DNA from: Niastella sp.
Lineage (GTDB): Bacteria; Bacteroidota; Bacteroidia; Chitinophagales; Chitinophagaceae
Assembly: GCA_017744515.1 (NCBI GenBank)
Contig: JAGIBF010000085.1
Span: forward strand, 1-36,187
Direction of reading: 5' to 3'
DNA length: 36,187 nt
In this document: positions 17,168-25,395 of the stretch, piece by piece
Position numbering within the stretch: the stretch's first letter is position 1
How the letters are laid out: the number at the start of each line of letters is the position of its first letter
The notes under the pieces: model-generated
Seen by the model: only the letters and a program-made list of their open reading frames with translations
The model's database searches: none
What the model was told of the DNA's origin: nothing
Program-made: the position numbers and the translations under genes

Positions 17168-18271
17168 TTATTTTTCAAGCAGTGCGGCCACGCACCAGGT
17201 ATACGCTGCCTGTCCGTGGTAATCGCCTTTGCTGCGCGGCCGGTCGTAATAGTATTGTTTATCGTTCTTTTTATTGGTGCCTACGCATACTTCGGCAACG
17301 GCTCCTTTTTCATCTACGTAGGGCACCAACGCCATCCATGCCTTGCGGGCTACGGGCGCATATTCTTTCTCTTTCAGCCATTTTTGTTTTACGCCTGTGA
17401 TCAGGGCGTAGGTAAACATCGCCGATCCTGAGGTTTCTGCCCAGCTGTCTTTTTCGTCGATCAGCTGATTCCACGTACCAGCGGGTGTCTGGAAATCTTT
17501 CAGGCTCTTCATCATCTTCCGGTAGCCTTCCATGATACGCGGGCGGTACTGATTGCCGGCAGGCAAATACCGCAACAACTCTGCCATGCCTGCAGCCATC
17601 CAGCCATTACCACGTCCCCAATAAAATGGGACATCGGGCGCATGATAGAACAGGCCGTTCGGGCGTTGCAGGGTATCTAAATATAACACCATTTCTTTGG
17701 CTGCCCGATCGATGTATTTTACATCTCCGGTTACTTTATACGCCTGCGTTTGCACAATGGTGATCATGTACATGTCATCGATCCAAAGGCGTGTTTGCCA
17801 GGAGTAGCCTTTCTCGTCCCATGCTTTTTCCTGTGGCTTGCCGTTTTCCGGAACGATCCACTGTGTATCGGCGTAGGGCAATCCGAGTTCCCGGTATTTA
17901 TTATTTTTTGTGAGCTGATAAAGCAGCAATGGCAAGCTGCCAAACATGTTCAGGTCCACATGATTCTTAATGGGCAGCAGGGCGCTTTCTGTCGTCAACA
18001 ATGGCTGAAACTTTTTCTCCAGCGAATCGAGCAAGGCTGCATCTTTGGTCAATGCTGCATACTGCAGCGAACCTCTCCAATAGAATGTTTCAGGATAGCT
18101 GATCCATTTACCGGCATGAAGCGCATGTTTGGCATTTATAAAACGATAGGCTATCCGTTTGCCGACTTCTTCGGGGGTATACCCTTCGGGAAATTTAGTG
18201 AGGCTGTTTTTTTGCGCAACCAATAGCTGCGCGGGCAGCAATAACAGGGCTATCCATCCTTTTTTATACAT
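17168..18271 (-). CDS. GH105 unsaturated uronyl hydrolase (locus A)
   Basis: The ATG at 18271 gives 367 residues, the usual size, with a signal peptide (MYKKGWIALLLLPAQLLVAQ). The alpha/alpha barrel signature includes LWIDDMYM (D165-D166, containing the aspartate that corresponds to the catalytic acid of YteR) and YWGRGNGW (residues 218-224), which lines the active site. GH105 enzymes remove 4,5-unsaturated uronic acid from the non-reducing end of oligosaccharides made by polysaccharide lyases, such as rhamnogalacturonan or ulvan fragments. No lyase gene is in the window, so the substrate would have to be produced by an enzyme encoded elsewhere. It sits 18 bp after the GH43-F5/8 gene and 13 bp before the sulfatase, clearly one operon. 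GH88 is the nearest alternative family; length and motif favour GH105. Confidence 0.88.
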   Translation of the reverse strand: MYKKGWIALLLLPAQLLVAQKNSLTKFPEGYTPEEVGKRIAYRFINAKHALHAGKWISYPETFYWRGSLQYAALTKDAALLDSLEKKFQPLLTTESALLPIKNHVDLNMFGSLPLLLYQLTKNNKYRELGLPYADTQWIVPENGKPQEKAWDEKGYSWQTRLWIDDMYMITIVQTQAYKVTGDVKYIDRAAKEMVLYLDTLQRPNGLFYHAPDVPFYWGRGNGWMAAGMAELLRYLPAGNQYRPRIMEGYRKMMKSLKDFQTPAGTWNQLIDEKDSWAETSGSAMFTYALITGVKQKWLKEKEYAPVARKAWMALVPYVDEKGAVAEVCVGTNKKNDKQYYYDRPRSKGDYHGQAAYTWCVAALLEK

Positions 18272-18294
18272 GGGCAATGTTTGAATGATATGAA

Positions 18295-19806
18295 TCAGTT
18301 CTTAAGCCGGAAGGCCGATACTTCTGCCAAACCGGGTTGTTTTTGGGTATCATGGCCTGATACCGGAATGAGCTTAAAGTACCTGCATTGTTTTTGTTGC
18401 GGCAGGCTCACATATTGTTTCAACAGGTCGATGTTGTTGAGAGTGTAGACGCCCACACTTTCCCAGGTAGTATTGTTGGTGCTGGTCTGTATTTCCAGTT
18501 CTTTTATTTTACGGTCGCCTGCTTTCTGGGAAATGATGAATCCATCGACGCCGGCTGTGGTGTCCATATCCACCGCAATCCAATGGTTGGGATAATCCGT
18601 GGGATCGGTTGAATAACGGGTGATCCAATAAGTGGACAGGGAATTATCGATGAGGCGTGTGGCGAGGCGGCTGTTGTTGCTCTCTTCTGAACTGAAGCCT
18701 GCAATGGACCATTTTGTTTTGGTATAGATGAGGCGAACGGGCTCTCCGGACGGCCGTCGCAGTGTCAGTTCGAGGGGCTCCGGTTGGCCAAAGTTGGGCG
18801 ATCCATCTGCATTCCAGGTAAAGCGCTGTATCCTTGGCGTGCGCGCTACTGCATCTCCTCCATTGGGAACGCCACGGGCATGGTAAATGATCCAATCTTC
18901 TGTGCCGTCGGGCGATTTAAAGAAACCGTTGTGTCCCGGACCATAAGCACTGCTTTGTGCGCTCATGGAAAACACCGGCGTGGCTTTTTTTGTCCAGTCG
19001 GCCGCATTCATGGGATCGCCATTTTCTTTCAGTGTAAGCTGCCCCAGGCAATACCCATCTTCCCAAAATCCGCTGCCGGAGTAAATAACGAATAAACGTC
19101 CCTGCGGATTGAGGAGCGCCTGCGGCCCTTCATTGATGGCATTGCCTTTCTTTTCCCAATCATAGGTCGGTGCGGCGATCATGACCCTTTGACCGGAAAT
19201 GGTCCAGGGGTTGCTCATTTCGGCGATGTAAATGTTTTGCGGAGATGTTCCGGTATTAGCGCCTGACCACAACATGTATAGTTTTCCCTTGTAGTTCAAT
19301 ATGGTGCCATCGATGGCCCACTGGTTGGTGGCATCTGCTACCTGCCCTTTAAATTGCCAGGTACCTTCCGTGGGAGCAGGTGAAGTATTTTCTACAACAT
19401 ACATCCGGTGGTTCGCATTGGGCCCATCATCGGCTGCAAAATAGAAATACCATTTACCGTTTATTTCATGGAGTTCGGGCGCCCAAACATTTTTTGAATA
19501 GGGTGTGCCGGCAGGTGGTGTCCATACTTCGTAGCGGGTAGCGGAGGCCAGTTCCGATACGTTCTTTGCCGCGAGGAGCACCAGCTTGCTTCCCTGTGTG
19601 TAGGTACAGTAGTAGATGCCGTTCTTTTGTATGATCCAGGGATCGGCGCCGCCTGTCAATACCGGGTTTGTAAAGGTGCTGTCAATGATAAAAACTGACT
19701 GGTTTTCACCAGGCTCTTCTATTTCTTTGTCAGGTGATTTCGTTTTTTGGCAGGCAATGCCCAGCAAGGCACCACCCAGGATACATCCGTAAAGCAATCG
19801 TTTCAT
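18295..19806 (-). CDS. GH43 lipoprotein with C-terminal F5/8-type carbohydrate-binding domain (locus A)
   Basis: The ATG at 19806 gives 503 residues beginning MKRLLYGCILGGALLGIAC, a lipoprotein signal with a lipobox cysteine. The five-bladed GH43 propeller covers about residues 45-345. The three catalytic acids are in order: D55 in GGADPWI (base), D166 in WAIDGTIL (pKa modulator) and E226 in NEGPQAL (acid). Residues about 365-503 form a discoidin/F5-8-type C domain (WITRYSTDPTDYPNHWIAVD, LEIQTSTNNTTWESVG, CRYFKLIPVS), a common sugar-binding module. The family hydrolyses alpha-L-arabinofuranosides or beta-xylosides; the layout resembles exo-alpha-L-arabinofuranosidases but the subfamily needs an alignment. 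Being a lipoprotein, it may act at the cell surface. It lies between the other GH43 gene and GH105 with short gaps. Confidence 0.9.
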   Translation of the reverse strand: MKRLLYGCILGGALLGIACQKTKSPDKEIEEPGENQSVFIIDSTFTNPVLTGGADPWIIQKNGIYYCTYTQGSKLVLLAAKNVSELASATRYEVWTPPAGTPYSKNVWAPELHEINGKWYFYFAADDGPNANHRMYVVENTSPAPTEGTWQFKGQVADATNQWAIDGTILNYKGKLYMLWSGANTGTSPQNIYIAEMSNPWTISGQRVMIAAPTYDWEKKGNAINEGPQALLNPQGRLFVIYSGSGFWEDGYCLGQLTLKENGDPMNAADWTKKATPVFSMSAQSSAYGPGHNGFFKSPDGTEDWIIYHARGVPNGGDAVARTPRIQRFTWNADGSPNFGQPEPLELTLRRPSGEPVRLIYTKTKWSIAGFSSEESNNSRLATRLIDNSLSTYWITRYSTDPTDYPNHWIAVDMDTTAGVDGFIISQKAGDRKIKELEIQTSTNNTTWESVGVYTLNNIDLLKQYVSLPQQKQCRYFKLIPVSGHDTQKQPGLAEVSAFRLKN

Positions 19807-19827
19807 ATACAAGGTTTATTCGGTGGC

Positions 19828-21312
19828 TCATAGATTGTCGAGCGTGAAGTTTTTGAAGTGGGCTGTTTTTTCAACCGGACCTTTTGACACCAGTCCTACC
19901 CTAACAGCCCTATCCCACGGTGGCAGGTAAGAGATATCAGCAGCGTTACCATTTAGCACGCTGAATTGTTTGCCATCCACACTGTACATAAATGTTACCT
20001 GCGTATTGTTTTTCACAGTTGCTCTTATGCTTACATTGGAAGGCTGCTGAACCTGCACTTGAGCAATAACCGTATGCTCCCCTTTTTTTACCTGTATTAA
20101 CCGGACAGCGCCACTATCAACTGCTGCATATAAAATATTCTTATCATCCCCAATCAAAGCAAGTCCTGCCTGCGATGTGGAGTTTTTTTGTACAGTGACT
20201 TCTGCCTGATAACTATCGGCCAGAACAGACTGTCCAAGGTAAGCGCCGGAAATGGAAGGAAGCGCCTGTAGCTGTAAGGTTTTGTTGGCGATCTTGTATT
20301 GTACGTTCTGGAAAACACTCCAATGCCAGCCGCCGGAAAGTTCTTTAGTGGCAAACTGATCAACAATTTTTCCAGTCTTTTTCAGTTTGCCATAATTACT
20401 ATTGTTGGTAAACCGTACCCATCCATCATTGGTAAATTCAAACTCGTTGAGCAAGCCCTGCCTGCCACCATAAGCACTGCTGTTGGTGCTGTAGGCATGG
20501 TAAATAAAATAGAACTTACCGTCTTTTTCAACAGGTGTTCCGTGGCCAGGGCATTTCCACTCCGCAGTTTCCCCCAACACCGGGTTGCCCGGGTATTTTT
20601 CCCAAGGGCCCAGCAGACTTTTAGCCCTGGCAATACCTGTTCCGTAATTACATTTTTTACCGCAGCAGGAAGCTGCCGCATAGAAGGCATAGAAATAATC
20701 GTTTCGCTTTATGATCGAGACACCTTCCACCAGGCCATTTTCCCAGGCTGCATCAGCCCGGAAAAGCTCCTTCTTCTCTCCTATCAACGCCGTTCTGTCT
20801 TCTTTCATTTCCATAGCCCAGATAGGCGTAGGTTTACCCACACTATTGCCATCCTCCTTCCATATCATATATAGCTTACCCTTCTCATCGCGCATAGGGA
20901 AAGCGTCTATCGAACCAGCCGCCTCGCACATCAGCGGGCCAAGATCAGTATAAGGCCCTTCGGGCTTATCGGCTACAGCCGCTGCAATACAAAGATTTCC
21001 TCCTTTTTTATGTCCTGCATAATAGAGGTATACTTTGCCTTTATCGTACGTGATCTCGGGGGCCCACAGGTAATAATCGGCCCAACCGGGCATTTTTGTA
21101 AACACATGGCCTGCCGGCTTCCAGTTTACAAGGTCGTTGGAGCGGTATAAAGGGAAAGCAGGAAACCAGTTGGAGGTGGTGCCTGCCACCCAGTATTGAT
21201 TGCCTATTTTAACGGCCGAAGGATCAGGGTGATCACCGGGCAGGATCAATTGCTGGGCATTGCTACAGAAGACATGCAAGCAAAATGTCAGTGACAAAAA
21301 CAATCGTATCAT
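19828..21312 (-). CDS. Secreted GH43 with C-terminal concanavalin-like domain (locus A, first gene)
   Basis: The 494-residue product has a signal peptide (MIRLFLSLTFCLHVFCSNAQ). The GH43 propeller spans about residues 22-305 with D30 in DHPDPS (base), D136 in SIDAFP (modulator) and E196 in VEGVS (acid). A cysteine-rich loop SCCGKKC is at 215-221. The last 180 residues form a beta-sandwich like the C-terminal domain of GH43 beta-xylosidases (WHWSVFQNVQYKI, AALIG-like strands, YSVDGKQFSVL). It should act on arabinofuranosyl or xylosyl side chains. It is the first gene of the - strand operon, 126 bp from the divergent sensor-kinase gene, so the operon promoter and any response-regulator site should lie in 21313-21438. 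No full promoter consensus is visible there on the minus strand. Confidence 0.9.
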   Translation of the reverse strand: MIRLFLSLTFCLHVFCSNAQQLILPGDHPDPSAVKIGNQYWVAGTTSNWFPAFPLYRSNDLVNWKPAGHVFTKMPGWADYYLWAPEITYDKGKVYLYYAGHKKGGNLCIAAAVADKPEGPYTDLGPLMCEAAGSIDAFPMRDEKGKLYMIWKEDGNSVGKPTPIWAMEMKEDRTALIGEKKELFRADAAWENGLVEGVSIIKRNDYFYAFYAAASCCGKKCNYGTGIARAKSLLGPWEKYPGNPVLGETAEWKCPGHGTPVEKDGKFYFIYHAYSTNSSAYGGRQGLLNEFEFTNDGWVRFTNNSNYGKLKKTGKIVDQFATKELSGGWHWSVFQNVQYKIANKTLQLQALPSISGAYLGQSVLADSYQAEVTVQKNSTSQAGLALIGDDKNILYAAVDSGAVRLIQVKKGEHTVIAQVQVQQPSNVSIRATVKNNTQVTFMYSVDGKQFSVLNGNAADISYLPPWDRAVRVGLVSKGPVEKTAHFKNFTLDNL

Positions 21313-21418
21313 GTTACTTTATTAGGCCAAAATAAATAAACGCCACTCAAACGGGTCGTTCAATATTTAGCAGAATCGTGTCAAAAATCGCGGGCAAGTA
21401 TCGTAACTGTGATTTACA

Positions 21419-21426
21419 TATATTTG
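21419..21426 (+). promoter_or_regulatory. Possible -7 element for the sensor-kinase gene
   Basis: TATATTTG matches TAnnTTTG and ends 12 bases before the ATG at 21439. This would give a very short leader of about 5-8 bases. No TTG is found at the required distance upstream. It may be chance, or the transcript may be nearly leaderless. Confidence 0.3.
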
Positions 21427-21438
21427 ACCGAGTGAATT

Positions 21439-24400
21439 ATGCGCTTGTTGTATAAAATCGTTACTGCCGGATTATTACTGCTGCTTGCTGCATCTTCCTG
21501 CCTGGGTCAATATTATTTTAAACAATACCAGGTGGGCGATGGACTGGCGCACAATACTGTGACTTCTATCATACAAGACAGCAAGGGACTTATCTGGATA
21601 GGAACACGAAACGGGATCAATCGTTTTGACGGTTATACTTTTAAAACCTGCGAGGATACCCGGAATAAATTCGGGCGGATCGGCAACAATATCATCAATT
21701 CGATTGCTGAAGATAAACATGGGATGATATGGATAGGATCCGGAAAAGGTCTTTTTAAGTATGATCCGTACCGGGAGCTATTTTTTGAAATTGATGTAGC
21801 ACCCAAAGAATTTACCAGCAACCTGATCATAGACGGCAATAACGACCTGTGGTTTCTTGTTAATTTTGGACTACACAAATACAGCCCCACACAAAATAAG
21901 ATTGAAAACTTCAATACAACGGCATCCTGCATTGCCTTCGATGCTGCCATGAATTTGTGGATGGGAGATAATGATGGCAATATACATCTATATGATACAA
22001 CAAGGGTAAACAGTACTACCGTTTCGATCGCAGACAAAAACCTACCTGTGAATGCCCGGTCTATCAGCAAAATATACCCGATCAACCAGCACGAACTACT
22101 CATAGGCTGTTTCAAGCAGGGTTTAAAAAGTTATAATATGCAGACGGGCGAGGTCAGGTCTTTACCCCTGCGCGCTGACAAAAGTGATATTTATGTTCGC
22201 GACATTACGGTCGACAATGATGGACTGTATTGGATCGCTACGGAATCGGGTATCTATATTTATGACCGGGCTCATAACGTAAGCAAGAACCTGCAAAAAC
22301 AATACGGCGCCCCTTACGCGATCACCGACAACGCTGTTTACGTTATTTGCAAGGATAACCGCGGGGGTATGTGGGCAGGCACTTTTTTTGGCGGCATCAA
22401 CTATTGCTCTAAAGAAAATTCGAGGTTTGAAAAGTATTACCCGATACCGGGCATCAATTCTATATCGGGCGAGGCGGTGCGGGTAATATGTGCCGACAAT
22501 GACCACAATTTATGGATTGGCACCGAGGATGCAGGTCTCAATAAATTGAATTTAACAACCGGGCATTTTACCAATTACGCTGCATCAGGAAAGAAAGGCT
22601 CCATCTCCTACCCTAATATTCATGGCTTGCTGGCATGGGATAATCAGCTGTTTATTGGCCCCTTTCTTCAGGGTATGGAAATAATGGACACACGCACCGG
22701 GGCCATTACAGACCGGTTTAAGCTGATTGGCAGCAATAGTAATTCCGTCAGTGATTTTGTAATCGATATCTACCGGACGAGAGACAACCGTTTGCTGGTT
22801 GGCAGTGCTTATCACGGCACCAGCCTGTTTGAATATGACATACGGCATAAGGCATTTACTCCCATTCCCCAGATACCGCACAATTCTTATGTGTTCGACA
22901 TTTTTGAAGACTCGAAGGGGTATATCTGGACGGGCAGTGTAGGCCAGGGCGCTTTTTATTATCATCCTGCAACAGGCGAGCATGGTAACATCCGGTTTGG
23001 GGATACGCTAAACGGACGTTACATCAATGAATTTGCGGTATACACCATTTTTGAGGACAGCCATCACTCCCTGTGGTTCATCACTACCGGGGGCGGGTTG
23101 ATCCAATTAAGCCCCGACCGGAAAACCAAAAGGAGATACACGACAGAAGACGGGCTGCCTACCAACGTATTGTATGGTATCCTGGAAGATGATTCGGGGC
23201 ATTTGTGGATCAGCTCGCTCAAGGGTCTTATCCGTTTCAATATCGCCACGGCAGCCGTAAAAGTGTATACACAGGCAAACGGACTGATCACCGACCAGTT
23301 CAATTATAACTCAGCCTACAAACACACTGATGGGAAAATGTACTTTGGTTCGGTAAAAGGAATGATCGCTTTCAATCCTGCCTCCTTCGACCAGCAAGAG
23401 CCCAGCCCGCCCACCTATATTACCGGATTTCAGATCAACAATAAGGAAGTAGTACCCGATTCAGCCAATAGTCCGTTCCATCGATCTATCCTATATACAG
23501 ATACGATCGTACTTGATTACACGCAAAACAATTTCAGCATCGAGTTTGCCGCCCTCAACTTTTCCTCGCCTGAAGTAACACGTTATAAATTTCTAATGAA
23601 AGGGCTGGACAGGTCCTGGACTTACCTCAACACCAACCGCAAGGCCTACTTCACCGACCTTTCGCATGGGAATTATGAATTTATCGTTCAGGCTGAAAGC
23701 AATATCGGCAGCTGGATTGGACAGGAACGCAAGCTGGTCATTATCATTACTCCTCCTTTCTGGAAAAGCGACGTTGCCTATATTTTGTATGTATTGCTGC
23801 TGGCTACCGCTGTTTATTTTGCGACGCGTTTGTATCGCCAGTCGCTTGAAAGAAAGAATCTTCGGAAACTACAACTTTTCGAATACGAAAAGGAAAAGGA
23901 GATGTATCAGGCGAAGATCGATTTTTTCACGAATATCACGCATGAGATACAAACGCCTGTGACGCTTATTGCGGGGCCGATCGAGTGGCTGCGCAACAAA
24001 CTTGGTAAGGAGGACGGGGAAACGAATAAAAGCCTGACGATCGCGGAAAAGAATACACGGCGGCTGGTAGAGCTGACGAACCAGCTGCTGGATTTCAGAA
24101 AGACTGAAGCCAGCCAGTTTAGTTTAAGCTTTGTAAAAACAGATATTGTTGCCGTCATAACCGATATAGTAACCGGTTTTAAAGAACAGGCTGCAGCCAA
24201 TAACATTGCGTTGGAAATGGATGTGCCGCCCAATCCTTTCTTTGCTTTTGTAGACCGGGAAGCTTTCATTAAAATAACTACGAACCTGGTATCGAATGCT
24301 GTAAAATATTCCGCTACCAGCGCTATTGTACGCATGGCTGCCGTAGAAAGTTCAGATGAGCATTTTACTATCCATTTTATCAATGATGGAAAAGCTATTC

Positions 24401-24624
24401 CCGACGAATACAGACAACAATTATTTGAGCCGTTCGTGCGGGTACGTGGTAATAATAAACCAGGCACCGGCATTGGCCTGTCGCTTGCACGATCGCTCAC
24501 CGAACTGCACAGCGGGACTCTGCAACTGGTTTCCGCAGAAAAGGACTCCATTATTTTCGAATTGCGGATGCCTGTACATCAGCAATTCGAATTTCAATTA
24601 AGCAGCTGGAAAAAAATAGAGTAG
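21439..24624 (+). CDS. Reg_prop/Y_Y_Y sensor histidine kinase (N-terminal part of a split hybrid two-component system)
   Basis: The 1061-residue protein has a signal segment (LLLLLAASSCLGQ), then about 14 two-component-regulator propeller repeats (for example IIQDSKGLIWIGTRNGINRF, ICKDNRGGMWAGTFFGGINY) forming a periplasmic sensor to about residue 660. A Y_Y_Y domain follows (about 690-770), then one membrane helix (VAYILYVLLLATAVYFA, about 778-795). The HisKA box FFTNITHEIQTP has the phosphorylated histidine H835. The ATPase domain shows NLVSNAVKYS (from 949) and GTGIGLSLA (from 1009). In classic hybrid systems the receiver and AraC domains continue in the same chain; here the protein stops after the ATPase and the next gene carries them. 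It probably binds an oligosaccharide released from the locus A substrate and controls the divergent operon. Confidence 0.93.
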   Translation: MRLLYKIVTAGLLLLLAASSCLGQYYFKQYQVGDGLAHNTVTSIIQDSKGLIWIGTRNGINRFDGYTFKTCEDTRNKFGRIGNNIINSIAEDKHGMIWIGSGKGLFKYDPYRELFFEIDVAPKEFTSNLIIDGNNDLWFLVNFGLHKYSPTQNKIENFNTTASCIAFDAAMNLWMGDNDGNIHLYDTTRVNSTTVSIADKNLPVNARSISKIYPINQHELLIGCFKQGLKSYNMQTGEVRSLPLRADKSDIYVRDITVDNDGLYWIATESGIYIYDRAHNVSKNLQKQYGAPYAITDNAVYVICKDNRGGMWAGTFFGGINYCSKENSRFEKYYPIPGINSISGEAVRVICADNDHNLWIGTEDAGLNKLNLTTGHFTNYAASGKKGSISYPNIHGLLAWDNQLFIGPFLQGMEIMDTRTGAITDRFKLIGSNSNSVSDFVIDIYRTRDNRLLVGSAYHGTSLFEYDIRHKAFTPIPQIPHNSYVFDIFEDSKGYIWTGSVGQGAFYYHPATGEHGNIRFGDTLNGRYINEFAVYTIFEDSHHSLWFITTGGGLIQLSPDRKTKRRYTTEDGLPTNVLYGILEDDSGHLWISSLKGLIRFNIATAAVKVYTQANGLITDQFNYNSAYKHTDGKMYFGSVKGMIAFNPASFDQQEPSPPTYITGFQINNKEVVPDSANSPFHRSILYTDTIVLDYTQNNFSIEFAALNFSSPEVTRYKFLMKGLDRSWTYLNTNRKAYFTDLSHGNYEFIVQAESNIGSWIGQERKLVIIITPPFWKSDVAYILYVLLLATAVYFATRLYRQSLERKNLRKLQLFEYEKEKEMYQAKIDFFTNITHEIQTPVTLIAGPIEWLRNKLGKEDGETNKSLTIAEKNTRRLVELTNQLLDFRKTEASQFSLSFVKTDIVAVITDIVTGFKEQAAANNIALEMDVPPNPFFAFVDREAFIKITTNLVSNAVKYSATSAIVRMAAVESSDEHFTIHFINDGKAIPDEYRQQLFEPFVRVRGNNKPGTGIGLSLARSLTELHSGTLQLVSAEKDSIIFELRMPVHQQFEFQLSSWKKIE

Positions 24625-24625
24625 T

Positions 24626-25390
24626 ATGACTGACAGTATCCTTATTATCGATGACAATGAAGATATATTGGATTTCTTATCTGTGGTTTTGGGCAGTACC
24701 TATAAACTACATCTTGCCGCCAATGGAGAGATCGCCCAGACTATTCTGGATAACGAAGTGATCAACCTGATCATATCGGACATTATGATGCCGGGGATCG
24801 ATGGGTTTGAACTATGCCGGCGGATCAAATCGAATGTGGAATACTGCCATATTCCTATCATCCTGCTGACCTCCAAGAACACGAATAAAGCACATATAGA
24901 GGGGCTGGAAGTGGGTGCAGATGCCTATATACAAAAGCCTTTCTCTACCGAACTATTGCAGGTGCAGATCACCAACCTGCTTAAGAACCGCCGTAAAATA
25001 AAAGAGCATTTTGCCAGTTCGCCCTTCGATGATGTAGGCGTAATGGCGCACTCCAAAACGGACGAGGCCTTCCTGAGAAAGCTGGATGAGTACATCAAGG
25101 CCAATATCAAGGAACCGAATATCGAGGTGGACATGCTGGCCGAGCATATGTATATGAGCCGCACTACTTTCTACCGCAAAATAAAATCGCTCTCTTCCTT
25201 ATCGCCCAAAGAGCTGATCGACATCACGCGGCTGAAAACAGCTGCGGGCTTAATTGCTGAAAACGAATATTCTTTATTCGAGATCTCCAAGATGGTGGGC
25301 TATAGCTCGCAAAGCCTTTTCAGCCGCAACTTTCAGAAGTACTTCAATGTGTCGCCTATGGAGTATTTTAATTCGCTGCCGAGGAAGTAA
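24626..25390 (+). CDS. AraC-type response regulator (partner of the sensor kinase)
   Basis: The 254-residue protein has an N-terminal receiver domain (residues 4-120) with acidic pocket DD at 9-10, phospho-acceptor D52 in ISDIMMPGIDG, the threonine in LLTSKN and the lysine in YIQKPFS. An AraC-type DNA-binding domain follows at about 150-254, with two helix-turn-helix units (LAEHMYMSRTTFYRKIK and ISKMVGYSSQSLFSRNFQKYF). The ATG is one base after the kinase stop codon and in a different frame, so the pair is translationally coupled. This is exactly the receiver plus AraC half of a hybrid two-component regulator, as a separate soluble protein. It should activate the GH43-susD operon when phosphorylated. 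Its stop codon is 5 bases from that of the converging fusion gene. Confidence 0.94.
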   Translation: MTDSILIIDDNEDILDFLSVVLGSTYKLHLAANGEIAQTILDNEVINLIISDIMMPGIDGFELCRRIKSNVEYCHIPIILLTSKNTNKAHIEGLEVGADAYIQKPFSTELLQVQITNLLKNRRKIKEHFASSPFDDVGVMAHSKTDEAFLRKLDEYIKANIKEPNIEVDMLAEHMYMSRTTFYRKIKSLSSLSPKELIDITRLKTAAGLIAENEYSLFEISKMVGYSSQSLFSRNFQKYFNVSPMEYFNSLPRK

Positions 25391-25395
25391 ATAAG

